Of a stretch of DNA of 64,000 nucleotides, positions 34,914 to 46,273 are shown piece by piece. This DNA comes from Agarophyton chilense. Taxonomy: Eukaryota; Rhodophyta; Florideophyceae; Gracilariales; Gracilariaceae. The stretch lies in the NCBI GenBank assembly GCA_030374765.1, contig JARGXX010000105.1:620001-684000 (forward strand). Reading direction: 5' to 3'. Numbering within the stretch: position 1 is the stretch's first letter; every line of letters starts with the position of its first letter. The translations under genes were made by a program, and so were the position numbers. The notes under the pieces were generated by a model, which ran no database searches, was not told the DNA's origin, and was given only the letters and a program-made list of their open reading frames with translations.

Positions 34914-36879
34914 GCTTCGCAATCTGTGTCAATCACTCCGAGTCAGAAATGAAGAAGCCACCGCGGTAAACACCTCTCTCCCTCAATATTGCTTCCTTTT
35001 TTCCCCCTTTTCTGGAATTATGCTACCCATGCCCTCTTCTCTTTAAAGATGTAAGTTCACACAAACAAACAAGAGGATGCAATGCGCTCTTGTTTGCGCA
35101 TGCAAAAATCCTTCTCGTAAATCTCAACTTTTTCAAACAGTGACAACGAGTTCCCTGATGCTGCAGTACGAAGTAAACGCTTGATCTTACGCCAATTACG
35201 GACCATTTCAATTTGTTTCACTTGAATGAAAAAATAGCCACCCTGTTTCGAGCCACTGCAAAGCGGTTAAAAATCGAACATGCTTAATTTGAGAAATGGT
35301 TATATTTGAGAAAGCGTCAAGACTGTGGGCGCCGTCTTCGGATGTGACGCTGTGGGCTAGACGTTACAGTAAACCTCGGCGAAAATAAGCCTTTTCCGTT
35401 ACTGTATGGCCCAGATAGATGAAATGAGATTTAAATATTTCGATATAAACTTCTTCTCGATCTTCTTAAACCAAAGCAACCAAAGACTTCTGTCTATAGT
35501 CGCTAGAGGTTAGGACACCCTGGCTTCCGGTCAGACACTCCGGATATGTAACGATTTCTACAGCCTTCTCACTTATGCGTCATCCAGTAGCAGGCGTTTG
35601 CAATCCCTGCAAGGCTATCTGAAAAGAGGTAGTAAGAAAAGCATATGTTTTTACTCTATACCCAAAGCTGGATATTTGAGGGAAAGGTTACGCGGCACCA
35701 GATGCAGCAGCTTTCGGTTGAGTACTATTCCAGATTTCCAGCAAAGTTTTACAACCGTCACAGTCTTTTCGCTCTTTTAGGGCTTTCTGGACAGCTCCAG
35801 TACCTTTGATACACACAGACCGTCTCCATTCCACGCCGAGGGCTCTTTGATTGGTGTTGTGGTCTTAAAGGGGGTGTTCCGTTCAGCAGCGAACGCCTCA
35901 CCGGACTCTTGTACTGCGGAAACCGCCTCAGAGATTTTTATGACGTAAAATATTTCTTTTCAAGCGGAAGTCGCTTCACTGAACCCCAAAAGGCAAAAAA
36001 CTCATATTTTGATAAAGTTGAAGGACTCGAAGCCGAAGGAAAATAATGTTTTTGGGTGTCAATTGTTAGTAATAGTCGTCTGTGAGAGAACTCGGAGACA
36101 TCAGAGCCGTTTTTATAGAGATCCAGAACCTCTGTAACGAAGCTTAAACGTATTACTACTCGATAGTTACATTTATGTGTTTCGAGGTTACTCTGATCGC
36201 TGCTAGCAGCCTTAATAGCAGCAACCTAACCAATTAAAATATAAAAACTAGAGTATGTTCCCTAATGCACAATTATGGCTTTCAATGCCAGCAGTGAAAT
36301 ACAGAGTGCAGATCACGCTGACACTCCGTAAACGTTTGTTCCAGAAAAACTAGAAACCTGTACGCCTTACGAGACCCAAAACGATCACAAATCAGAAGCG
36401 CACCTAATCCGTCCATACACTCACGGAATAGAAACCTACTCCCTCCTGTTGCTTTTTTGACTTTCAAGACCAGCCCCAAACTCCTTTTTTTACTAAAAAT
36501 ATTCTGATTTCTGTACGGATACAGAGCGCTGGAGACAAACGAAGTGCACCAAAGCAAGAACTCCGGCAAATGACACAATGCAAGACTTTACAACTTCTTC
36601 AACAAAACATTGTTATGTGTCAAAAATCGTTTTTCAGTGTAGTGTCCCTCACTGCACCACAAATAGCATAGAAAATGCATTAAAAACATATACATATATA
36701 TAACAGTACATGGCAGTGTTTTCTGAAGATGGTGTCTAAACTTTCAAGATAAACATGCTTTAAGATGACGCTGTACGATTTTTGATTGCTTAGTATCGGA
36801 AACGTTGACATCCAAATCCATAATTACTTTTACGAAAACAAAAACGATCACTTAGCGCACCCTGGCAAACAATTTAGAA
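34914..36879. other. AT-rich gene-free region, left part
   Basis: No recognisable gene. Small frames occur (for example 35598-35780 plus and 36282-36578 minus). A 54-codon minus-strand open stretch at about 35950-35780 looks protein-like but has no motif. The base composition is clearly more AT-rich than the gene island to the left. Confidence 0.35.
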
Positions 36880-37285
36880 AAACTCAAGAATATCAAGAAG
36901 AATCATCTCGACATGTTCAAAGATCGGTATCGAATATGTCATCTTTATGAAACAGCCGTTGGTGCCAAATATTAGAAATGTATCAAAGTTGTCAACTCAT
37001 CACATTCTCCTATCGCAGGTCGTAGACATATCCTCAAAGAAAACGGAGTACACGTTACAATTGAATTTATTAGGTCAACTGGAGTCTCTGAGATCCACTC
37101 TTATTTTTCAAAACTGAGACAAAAGGAATGCTCCGTTGGAAACTGTCGATCGACCGCGCACACCAACAGAACCTTCCATGAACTCTCCACTGATTTTGAA
37201 ACACAATTATGCCCAAAAAGGAAATACAACAGTAACATCTCAGTGTTCTATTTCACTAGAGTCTGTAACGTACTCTATAGAAGGT
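36880..37285 (+). pseudogene. Decayed coding remnant resembling the end of a SERAC1/NACHT-associated hydrolase domain
   Basis: One plus-strand frame without any ATG-started open frame reads about 135 codons with a single internal TAG near 36974: NLEKLKNIKKNHLDMFKDRY, then RICHLYETAVGAKY, stop, KCIKVVNSSHSPIAG, RRHILKENGVHVTIEF and SYFSKLR. This matches my memory of the tail of SERAC1-type alpha/beta hydrolase domains: 'F......i..fyEt', a '.vv..~SS...g', then 'e.n.~H..m.kF' and a Ser/Thr helix. Those domains often precede NACHT repeats in algae and fungi. The upstream hydrolase core is not visible. Assignment is tentative. Confidence 0.3.
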
Positions 37286-39062
37286 AAATATCAAATGAAA
37301 GCACCGAAAGAAACGTGCATCGCCATGCGAGCGAATTTTCTTGTAAGAAGGTGTGTGAAAGAGGATGAGTAGAGGAACTTGATGAAATAAATGATACTTT
37401 GCTACATGATATACAATCTCAGATATGGCAGTATGTAAAGCAAACCACATCTGTTCGACAACCTTTTTGCTCCAACACAAGAACAAGAAAACAACAAAAC
37501 ACACACACAGAACAGACAATAAAAAAGCGATGAACAGCGAAAAGTGAAAGATATCTCCGGAAAAAGAGCTATAGCTCAAATGAGAGAAGCACAGAAACTT
37601 AAAATATTTCTTAGTCGATTGCAATTTTAGAATTCTTAGTCAACACCACGATGGTGGTTTGTTTGTTGTTCACGGGCCTCTGTCTTGCCATTCGAACCAA
37701 GCTTTTTTTGTGCCAGGTGGCAACGGAACTACTTTAATGTATTATGTACACTTTGTTGTGTCAAAAAAATTGTTTTAAAATTAACGAAAAAAATATTTGG
37801 CGGTTACACTGTACAAATGTACAACAGTACAGTCTATGATACTAATCCTAATTTACAATTTCTTCTTGAAGTATTCTTCTCATAATATCTCATTACCGGG
37901 TGCTGCATCAGGAATAGCTTATGAATGCCGTATATCGACTTCGATACTATTTGATTATTTGATTCAAAGTGCATTGCAAATGCTACAATCAGAAACAATT
38001 TTTTACCATAGATCTGATGTCTTATTTGGTATCTCCTTTTAATTAGTTTTCTAGGGAAACTCTCAAACCGAAAAAAAAAATCGTTTTACTTTTGAATGGA
38101 TTTAGTTCTATAAATGAGGATGAATGGACCCTTTAAATCAATGAATGTATTATAATTTTCACGCAACTTCCCCAGATTACATCCAATGTCTTAAAACACT
38201 GTGATTCCAGAACTATTAAGATCTATAAACACCATGAGAGCAGTTAAAGATCAGCTATTTCACTCCAATCTGCATAAATACGCCAAAAAATGGCATTCAA
38301 ACTGCAATTTTGTGCAGCAGGGTTCCAAAAACTTACCTCCAAAGTAGTGAAGAAGAGCTTTATAGACACTGAAATGTAACTCGTATCTTTCCAGTTCATG
38401 GACATGTTGAGAAAGAGACCGGAAAATAGTCATAGAATGTCAAATGGTGATGAGCTTTCGAACGGAGGCGCACTGTGCATGGCGAAAGGCACAAGCGATA
38501 ATGTTTTTTGTACTTCAGAATAAGACAGATAGTGGCCAAAGATGATTGTCTCTTGGTTGCAGTAGCGCTCATCGAGCAAACCACACAGAAATTTCACACT
38601 TCCCATTGTATTCTATAGAACGCCGTGCTGTTAGAAGTACCACTACGTTTTGTTATTATAAAGTATTGAAAAATAGAAGGTGCAGCAGCCCCAGAGCTGA
38701 ACGAAGAAAATATATTTACAGTTACAACAAATAAACAAAGAGAGAAGATGGGATCAAAGCAATCTAGAGCTTATATGGTGACTAGTTGCGGAGATAGTTT
38801 GATTTACAATGAGAGAGCAGGTACAAAGAAGCTGTGAAGCGTATGTAGACGATATTACATTGATGGAACTGTGGAAAGGACGTTATGATCATTACATAGG
38901 GCGAGAGAAAGAACATAGTGTGACTATTAACGCATCGATGACGCTCTTGACGCTTGGCTATCCAGAATGAAGATAGAAAGTGTGGTGTCGGGTGGCTGCA
39001 TGCAGAAATCAACAGTACGCAAAGGGGCCAGATTTTTGCGCTTTTCATAAATTAAAATCTAA
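37286..39062. other. AT-rich gene-free region, right part
   Basis: Short open frames only (37797-38042, 38546-38734 plus; 38782-39048 minus), none with motifs. A- and T-runs are frequent. It may include the left end of the Harbinger-like element proposed at 39-49 kb, but I could not find terminal repeats. Confidence 0.3.
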
Positions 39063-39613
39063 ACCAGTACGCCAAATATTGGTGCCACGTATCGCATCGA
39101 AACTCTTGTTCCTCAAAGACCAGTGCGTTCGGGGAAGAAGCGCAAACCTGATTTGACCCGAAGAAATCATCTCAAACAAAGCATTTTAATCACTCTCAAA
39201 TACTCTTCACCCGAAACTGTCCCCACGACGCAACCCACTAAACAAGCTCCACAACCCACACCACCACACTCTTTGACTCCGGCTTCCAGTCATGTAAAGA
39301 AACTACCACAACTGAAAAAAGGCACAGCAGTCGCCAAAACCGAAAACCAATCTATGAAGCAAACCGCAAAAGGCAGAGCTAGTGCACCGAAATACAACAA
39401 GATTTATGTTACAAGCCTTCTCGATATTGTGGAACGAATCGAACCTATTGGTGCAAACATGTGGGCTACTATTTAAGATGAATTCAATGATTGGAGCATA
39501 GCAAACGTTCGCCTTTCTAGAGACCAAGAATCTCTTAAACCCCAGTTTGATAAGCTTTGCAACGCCAAAAAACCAACTGGAGGTCCTTTCTGTCCACCAG
39601 ACGTAAGCGTGCG
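39063..39613 (+). pseudogene. DUF6818/Myb-SANT-like DNA-binding protein fragment
   Basis: One plus-strand frame follows the stop at 39060-39062. A basic, Pro/Thr/Lys-rich linker leads into a small helical domain: YVTSLLDIVERIEPIGANMW, one in-frame TAA at 39474-39476, then RDQESLKPQFDKLCN and AKKPTGGPFCPPDV. The 'LLDlVEe..P.G...W' helix followed by 'ESLk.kFdkL...KKPTG.p.CP..V' is the pattern I associate with DUF6818, a Myb/SANT-like domain common in fungal, oomycete and algal mobile elements. The frame is cut exactly at 39613, where the chromovirus LTR begins, so the C-terminal part (normally '.AK.I...i') is missing. The Harbinger transposase fragment on the other side of the retroelement is convergent with it. 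Confidence 0.55.
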
Positions 39614-40061
39614 TGTAACGCACTGACTGGTGGGTCACCGTACTGGTCTCAACCTGAGATAGCGGTGTAGAGCGGGTCCTAAGGTCCGTATCATTGATGG
39701 CGGTACTCCCAGAGTACTTAGTGCAATGGGCGGGTGTTTACTGCGTAGTTCTACAGGTCGACGCTACGGAAACGAGGGCTTGAAGACCAATTGGTGAAAC
39801 TAATGTACCAAAGAGGGTAATTTAGTATCCTAACGATGCCTACCTGATTCTAAGGGAGAAGCGTCATTCGAGCCAAGTAAATATCTATGGAGAGGCGCTG
39901 GGATCTCCCTTGCCCTGTAAATCTATTCTGTCATACTAAATAACATATATAGTATTTATCTAAATATGTCCACCTGAGGTCGGCCAGTCCACGTGGCGTC
40001 TGTAAGATACCTCAGGCCCTGGCGGCTTACAGGACTCAACCGTAATCGTTGCTCCTTCACA
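39614..40061 (-). repeat. 3' LTR of the chromovirus
   Basis: 448 bp and collinear with 47584-48027. Shared blocks include TGACTGGTGGGT, TTCTAAGGGAGAAGC, GAGGCGCTGGGATCTCCCTTG, TTATCTAAATATGTC and CTCAGGCCCTGGC. On the minus strand it begins TGTGAAGG and ends CGTTACA. Confidence 0.9.
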
Positions 40062-40074
40062 TATCTCCCTCCTT
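40062..40074 (-). promoter_or_regulatory. Polypurine tract next to the 3' LTR
   Basis: On the minus strand the bases just before the LTR start read AAGGAGGGAGATA, a purine run of the type that primes plus-strand DNA synthesis in LTR elements. Its position confirms that minus is the coding strand. Confidence 0.7.
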
Positions 40075-40353
40075 AGGATTCGACCGTCACGGTGAAGTCC
40101 AAATTGCCTCACACCTTCCTGGAAGCCTGGCCATAAATGGGTCTATAGGTGAGTTCCCCATCTTTCCTTCAGCCTCATAACCCCGTGACCATCAACATCC
40201 TAGTTGCATAGATACGAGCGGTGCCGTGTAAAACATTTTGGCGTCCCATGACCAATACAGGGGACATGAGTGTCTAAGAGCTCTAGTTATCATTGGGCGC
40301 GACAGGGCGTTGCATCGCCACCATCCTCGGGGTTATGGTTGTGCATGCGCTGA

Positions 40354-42603
40354 CTCATTGCGCCAGGTTGGCAATTAACTCGCCTAGGGTACTTTACGCG
40401 CTTCGTGCACCGTAAACCAAGGTGCGCGCTTCGTCCATTTGGGATTACGTCGGTCATTCATCCCGATTCGGTTCCATCTTTCCTTCTTCTCGTTGTGGTA
40501 TTCCTTCATTGGACCCGCGCGATGCCGAACTCGCCTTATAAGCCCGTCGGATACGCTATTCTCCCTCAAGACTTTGTCGCACCCGTCGGTTTTCCTATCC
40601 ATTTCCCCGTGGACCAACCTATGGGCAGCGGGACCATGGCTTCCAACACCCAAGCGGGGAGCTCCTCTGGATACCAAGTGGCCTATGGATGCCCCAGGGA
40701 CCGCTATGACCATACCATTGGACTGACTCCGCGGGCGGTGCGTCATGCCATTCTGCCGTTCTCTGGGGAAGAATACCAGCGGTTCTGTTAAATGTATCTC
40801 GACTCTCGAAGGTTGGCCAAGATACCCGGTTTCCGGAGGGGCAGTAAGAACGCGCGCAGCGTGTCGCGGTATAACCGGTGTTTGCATTGTCCTGTGAATC
40901 CGCGTTCGGCGACGCGCTGTCGCACCCTCATCCAAGCGGACATGCTGTACGTTCGCTGCGAGGAGGAAGCCGAGTACCAGTTCAGTGTGAAAAAACTCCT
41001 TTCGGACCTACATGCGGACTTCATCTCGCCTCATTTGAGATTTCCTCTGGTGGGCCACAACCTCTTGTCGCTCATGTGATTCTGACCGCCGTATGACCAC
41101 CTGTTCTGGATGTCCAAGAGGGTCTATTGGAAAGAGATTCATGAGCCCGATGGTCGATGGCGTCAATCCCTGAAGTTCTTCTTCTGTTGGAACCAGGTGA
41201 AGTTTCACGACATGAGCGCCGAAAAACGTCCTCCGTTATATCTCTCACTTCCCGGCGTGGATAGGAACCAATGGGCCATGTACTGGCGTATCTCGCCGCT
41301 GCTCTTGATTCTGACGCCGTCCATGGTGGCGTATCATTGGTCCCAACTCGTGGGAGATGACAATGACCTAATTTTTTGGTTGTTCTGGATGGTACTCTTC
41401 GTTGAGTTTGGCGTGATGTCCCTTATGGCCTTCCTGGATACCGCGAAGTACGGAGTCCCGTGTAATAAACGTTCAGATGATTAGAAGTGGTGGCACGACG
41501 AGCACATACCCGGTCCTAGGGGTCGTCTAATCCCGCTTCCGGACATCATGGTCTGTTCCCTAAGGAACCTGGGCATCCAAAATATCATTCGTAGGACCCA
41601 GTTCACCGTCGAGTAGGCCGAGGCCGTTTTGGATTATTTCCTACAGTTCGAGTGGGGCAAGACTCCCAAGTTTCTTTGGTATGGCCACGACACCGACTCG
41701 TTCACGCCGATTCCGCTACATCCGCAGGGTCGGGACGACGCTCGTGCCTATCCCGCCAAGCCTTTGAGGAGTCGATCATCGGACATTCCCAGGCGTCATG
41801 TGCCTGACTACTACGCGAAGGCTATTGGTTTCGATTCCCTGTGCTTCGAGCCTGACTTAGAAGCCACGTCTTTGGTTCCTACTGTTATGTCCGATTGAGA
41901 GTCCTTCGGTGAAGATCCCTTCATCCTACGCGTGGAGGGCGTCAATCCTCTAGTCCACTCCAATTCTGTGTTGCCGACCGCCTCCCCTCCTCCAGCTCCT
42001 CCAGGCGCTGCTCCTCAGGATGAACTCCCATATGAGCCATCCGTCCCCCAGGTGGAACTCCCTCCTGGAGAGATTACTGTCGAAGCCGCTAGTCTTGCAG
42101 GTGATGCGATGGCTCAGAAGTCCACTGTAGGCGTCGAAATCGCTCCGTCCTCTCCATTGCAGCATTTTTCCGCTTCGGTTACGGCTGCAGCTGCAACGCT
42201 CCGTTATGTCTGCCGTATCGTCGGTATTACTACCTCGATGAACATTGCGACAGTCCTGAGGGTAGCTTGCTCCCGGGCGCGTCGCTCGGCACGCTACGCC
42301 TCGATTGTCCAACAGAGTCAGAATCTGAAGACCGCTATTGTCAATCTCCTGCAGCAGTACGCACAAATGATATCCCAGAGGGTTATTGCCGACTTGGACG
42401 CCTGGTATGGTCTCAGTTAGAGCGACTGGGAGGCTCCCGAGGATGAAAATAGTTCCTCAAGTGAGTCTCCACCGAAGAAGTATGCTCAGCTCGCTGATAC
42501 CGGTTTTATGTGTACGGTAGGCTTTTCGGGTAATCATAGCCCCGGTTTAGCACCTGCAGGTTCTAATATGGACAACGTGGTTACTATTGCGCTGCCCCTG
42601 TGA
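40354..42603 (+). pseudogene. Long antisense reading frame of the chromovirus, with hydrophobic segments
   Basis: A single plus-strand frame (first good ATG 40522) runs to TGA 42601-42603, 694 codons. It is interrupted by seven in-frame stops (40789, 41077, 41083, 41482, 41614, 41896, 42418) but no frameshift. The translation is protein-like throughout: an aromatic N-terminal third, then two strong hydrophobic stretches (about 41290-41343, ISPLLLILTPSMVAYHW, and 41368-41436, LIFWLFWMVLFVEFGVMSL). A proline-rich part follows (PTASPPPAPPGAAP), then a helical Ala/Arg-rich C-terminal domain. It lies between the integrase and the 3' LTR, on the strand opposite pol. That is where some plant Ty3/gypsy lineages carry an antisense ORF and others carry env-like genes. 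No family is recognised. Counter-frames on the minus strand here are less protein-like. Confidence 0.55.
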
Positions 42604-42758
42604 GTCCTGTTGTAGTTCGCAGCGCTTTAGCGAACCTTGAGGTCATGGTGAGGACTGTTAGGCCTATGCTACTTAGTCAAATAAAGTAACTCTTGTGCTT
42701 TCCCAAAGTCGATCCTGTTTGTCTGAAACGTGCGTGCCTCCGGACGCTACCCGAACCT

Positions 42759-44252
42759 TTAGAGCTTCCTCAGGTGTTCGTTAGGTGTCGTCTGAAAACT
42801 GATGTTGTTCCCTGATGCAGAGCTACACCGAACCGTCGTGTCGGGAGGCGGTTTGCGATTATTCGGACCTATGGTTGCCCTTTCCTGAATGCTGCTCTCC
42901 GTGCTGCCAATTTTGCGCCAATAGCGGGCGATAGCATTAGCCGGAATGGTTTGAAGCTTTTGCCAAGTGTCTTCCTCGGGAGAATGGCCAAACCAACTGA
43001 CGCGATAGCGCAATATCCCATCTTCTCTCCGACTGGCGGAGATGATTCGTTCAATAACGTATTCCTGTTGGTAATTTTCCTCCGGAAGAAGAATGTGGTC
43101 CAGATAGGCGAATCCATCATAGTCGGTTGGGAGAGATGTGTCATCTTCATTGGCAGTGACTAATCGGTCCATGGGGACAGTCGGGTCGGCGGATATTGCC
43201 TTAGAAGCCGTGGGGAACTGAGCCTTGACCTGTGTTCGTGGTGATTCCGTTGGGCCAAGGGGCTGGGATTTTGGTCGTCCGGAGGAACTGGGAGCTCGTG
43301 TCACCCGATCAATAGACACGGTGTCCTGTTGGCCGTCAATTAGTATTGTAATTGTGTGATGATTGGCTTTAAGGACTTCATATGGTCCCATCGAGCGGGG
43401 CCGGAGTTTCTGCTTAGTATCATCGAGTTCATCATTGTCTTTCGGGGTCCAGTCCAGGTAAACAAATTCTCCTTTCATAAAGATAGATGTGTTCCAGACG
43501 GCTTTGTCGAAATTGACCTTGTAGCGCCGTTGGGCGTTTGTCAGTACAGCTCTAGTCGATTTGATAATTCTGTCGATGATTCGGCGCGAGTTGGGCTTCA
43601 CCTGAGTAGGATTCATTCCTTCTGTAATGTCCTGGGGTATAACGAACTCCTGAAAGTCAACAGCTATCGAAGGTCGCGATCTCTTTAGCGTTAAATGAAA
43701 GGGTGTTTTCTCCGTGGAAACGTGTACTTGAGTGTTGTAGGCATAAACCAGTGGCTTCACGTAGTCTTCCAAGTCCAATTGGTCCTCCGATACGTAGAGT
43801 GCCAATCGGTGCAGAGGGATACGGTTGAAGCGTTCAGCTTTGCCATTGGTTCGCAGGTGGCATGCCGTTGTGGTTACATGTTTGGTACCTAAGGTAGCAC
43901 GAACGTGCGAAAAGAATTTGGATACAAACTGGGTGCCATTATTCGTAAGGAGGTAGAGTGGAATGTCATAGGGATATACCCAGTGGGACGAGAATGCCGT
44001 GGCGACTTCCTTGGCTGTTGTATTTTCTGGAGGTACGGCTCGGGTAAGTTTGGTAAACCTATCGGCTATTACCAAGACATACGTTTTCCCATGGAAAGAC
44101 TTGGGAAAAGGTCCAAGTATATCCATTGCGACGAATTCCTTCGGGCCTGCGGCGGGGAAAAGTTTCAATTTGGGCGGATGGTTGGCGCGAGACCCTCGGA
44201 TTTGTGAGTACGAAGTGCAGTTCCGTGCGGTTTTCCATAGGTCCTGCGCCAT
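42759..44252 (-). pseudogene. Integrase with chromodomain, chromovirus type
   Basis: This 497-codon open frame is out of phase with the RT-RNase H frame, implying a frameshift between 44519 and 44252. The N-terminal zinc segment is truncated (only NCTSY remains). The core reads AMDILGPFPKSFHGKTYVLV (first Asp), LLTNNGTQFVSKFF, where the second catalytic Asp is Asn, and TNGKAERFNRIPLHRL (Glu). A GPY/F-like module follows (RSMGPYEVLKANHHTI). Near residues 395-450 comes a clear chromodomain, EYVIERIISASRREDG, then YRVSWFGHSPEEDTW. Chromodomains of this kind steer integration to particular chromatin. The Asp-to-Asn change should inactivate catalysis, although the frame itself is long and clean. 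Confidence 0.85.
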
Positions 44253-44518
44253 TAGTGGCCAGTAGGAGAACTTCCTTACGGTCTGCTACATTCGTCGGCC
44301 TCCAGGGTGACTAGCCAAGCAAGGGAAATGGGCGAGTTATAAAACTCGCGCTCTCAGTGACCTTGGTACTATCCGTCGGAGCGCGCCATTCAGTGGTGAG
44401 CGGCGACACAATACTCCGAATCGGTTTTATTCGAAGACGCATCCAAAGGTCCCTACCAATTGGGCCGTTCCCTTGCAGTACTCGTCTTCGACCTGCGCCT
44501 GTAGAAGTTACTGAATAG

Positions 44519-46267
44519 TTATAGGGAGGAGCTCTTTTTCTCTGGGGTTCTTGCATTAACCAGAGGTGGTGTCGACGTGAGTAATACTATCTCCCAGTCC
44601 AATAAGTACACTTCATTCTTCTTTACCTTGGGATCATCCGCTTTGGCCGCACCCATATGGTAATCCGTTTCCGTATTATCCTGATGTCCATCATCTGTGA
44701 AGGGAGTAAAAATGAGGTCGTAGAATGGCGTGTCATCAGTTCCGTCGGTAATGATTTGGGAGAGGGCATCTGCTGCCTTGTGCTTGATACCTGGCCTATA
44801 GGTTACATCATAGACATAATCTGACAGTCTAAGGCGCCAACGAGCGAGGCGACTTGATGAATAGGTCATATTGAGTAACCAGCTGAGTGAATCTTGGTCT
44901 GTCCTAATGGTGAACCTAGTTCACTCGAGGTATGGTCGGAGTGTTGATACAGACCATACGATGGCGAGAATTCCTTTTTGGTAGTACTGTAGTTTTGCTC
45001 CGCGCTGGTGGGCTTTCTGCTCCAGTATCCAATACGTCGATAGTCCTTTTGGTGGATCTTGTTCCTGTAGCAATGCACATTGCACTTGGACATCAGAAGC
45101 GTCTGTGTCCAAGACAAAGGGCCTATTGGGATTTGGTAAAGCCAGTATAGGGGGGTTCAGCAATTTGTCTTTTAGGGTCTGAAATGCCCGTTATTAATCC
45201 TCGCTAATGTCTTCAATCTCCGAAGGTGTTCCCTTCCTCAACATTGGGTTGAGGGAGGCCGAGATTTTAGAAAATCCTTAGATAAAACGTCGGTAAACAC
45301 TACACAAGCCCAAGAAGGATCGTATTTCTGTTTTGGATTCTGGAGTTTTAGCCTGGAGGATGGCATCCGAGGTCCGTTTGGCTACCCTTAATTTTCCGGG
45401 GAGGAAGACGTGACCGAGATTGTCCACTGAGGCCTGAAGGAAGGCGCATTTTCGGGGTTTAAGTATTAATCCGGCGTCTTGTATGATTGTTAGCACCGTC
45501 CTCAAGTCGTGAAGGTGTTCCTTCACGGTTCGTGAAAAGATTATCACGTCATCAAAATAGACCAGGGCGAGTTTGCATTTAAATCTGGACAGTATGATGT
45601 CCATTACCCGTTGGAAGGTCGCTGGGGCATTCTTTAAACCAAAGAGCATACGAGTAAATCTGAACAGACCTTCATGGGCGGTGACGGTTGTCAGCGCTAT
45701 CGCATCCTCAGCCATGGGGATTCGCCAAAATCCGGAGTTGGCGTCCAGTGTGGTGAATACGGCTGCTACACCTGAGGAATCAAGATAGACATCCGTAAGG
45801 GGTATCGGGTATGAGTCCCTCTTGATTACTGCGTTCAGCTTCCAGTAGTCGACACAGAACCTGACGGAGCCATCCTTCTTATCCGCGAGGACAAGGGGAC
45901 TTGCCCATTCGGATTGGTTAGGAGGCGCCTGCTCTATGACGTGGGCTTTGCGCATTTCGTCCATCTGGTCGGCGACAATTTCCCTACCCTGCAGGCCTGT
46001 ACGGTATGGGTGCCATAACTGTGGTCTAGCATCATCCTGAAGGTCAATGCGGTGTGTCGCGGCTCTGATTTTTCCCAATCTACCTGAACACATGGTCTGG
46101 TATTCCCTGAGGAGATCAATCACCTGGGGCCTATAGGAATCAAACTCTGCGCCGATAGCGACTGTCCCCTCCGAAGAGTCGACGTCCTCGTCGGGAGCTG
46201 TAGTTGAAAAGTTATCCAGTTGGGCCTCCATAATGGCCACAGGGGCAATTAGAGTTATGCCAATCAT
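44519..46267 (-). pseudogene. Reverse transcriptase and RNase H of the chromovirus
   Basis: All parts lie in one frame. 46267-45278 is RT: SEWASPLVLADKKDGSVRFC, FTTLDANSGFWRIPM, FTRMLFGLKNAPATFQRVMD and the catalytic LVYFDDVIIFSRTVKEH, up to LGLCSVYRRFI. A TAA at 45278 replaces the usual Lys of the following GFSKIS. Two more stops lie at 45191-45196. RNase H (45163-44921) starts LALPNPNRPFVLDTDASDVQ, and its frame stops at a TGA (44921) where a Gly is expected before TRFTIRTD. The final part (44869-44519) ends with the typical YRPGIKHKAADALSQI. The tether between RT and RNase H is normal. One substitution is visible in the palm (DYWKLN for DYRKLN). Confidence 0.85.
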
Positions 46268-46273
46268 TGTATC

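Noticed and set aside
40384..42366. Minus-strand frames (183 and 138 codons) opposite the antisense chromovirus frame
   Set aside because: They are shorter, less protein-like, lack motifs, and lie in a single region where the plus frame stays in phase for 2.2 kb.
40522..42603. Stop-codon reassignment or programmed read-through to explain the seven stops
   Set aside because: Host genes in the window use normal stops, and in the linked pol gene stops replace conserved Lys and Gly, which points to ordinary mutation.
41950..42700. Tandem or terminal repeat at the convergent ends of integrase and antisense frame
   Set aside because: Only a short hairpin (GTTCGC..GCGAAC near 42616-42637) is present, too small to call a separate feature.
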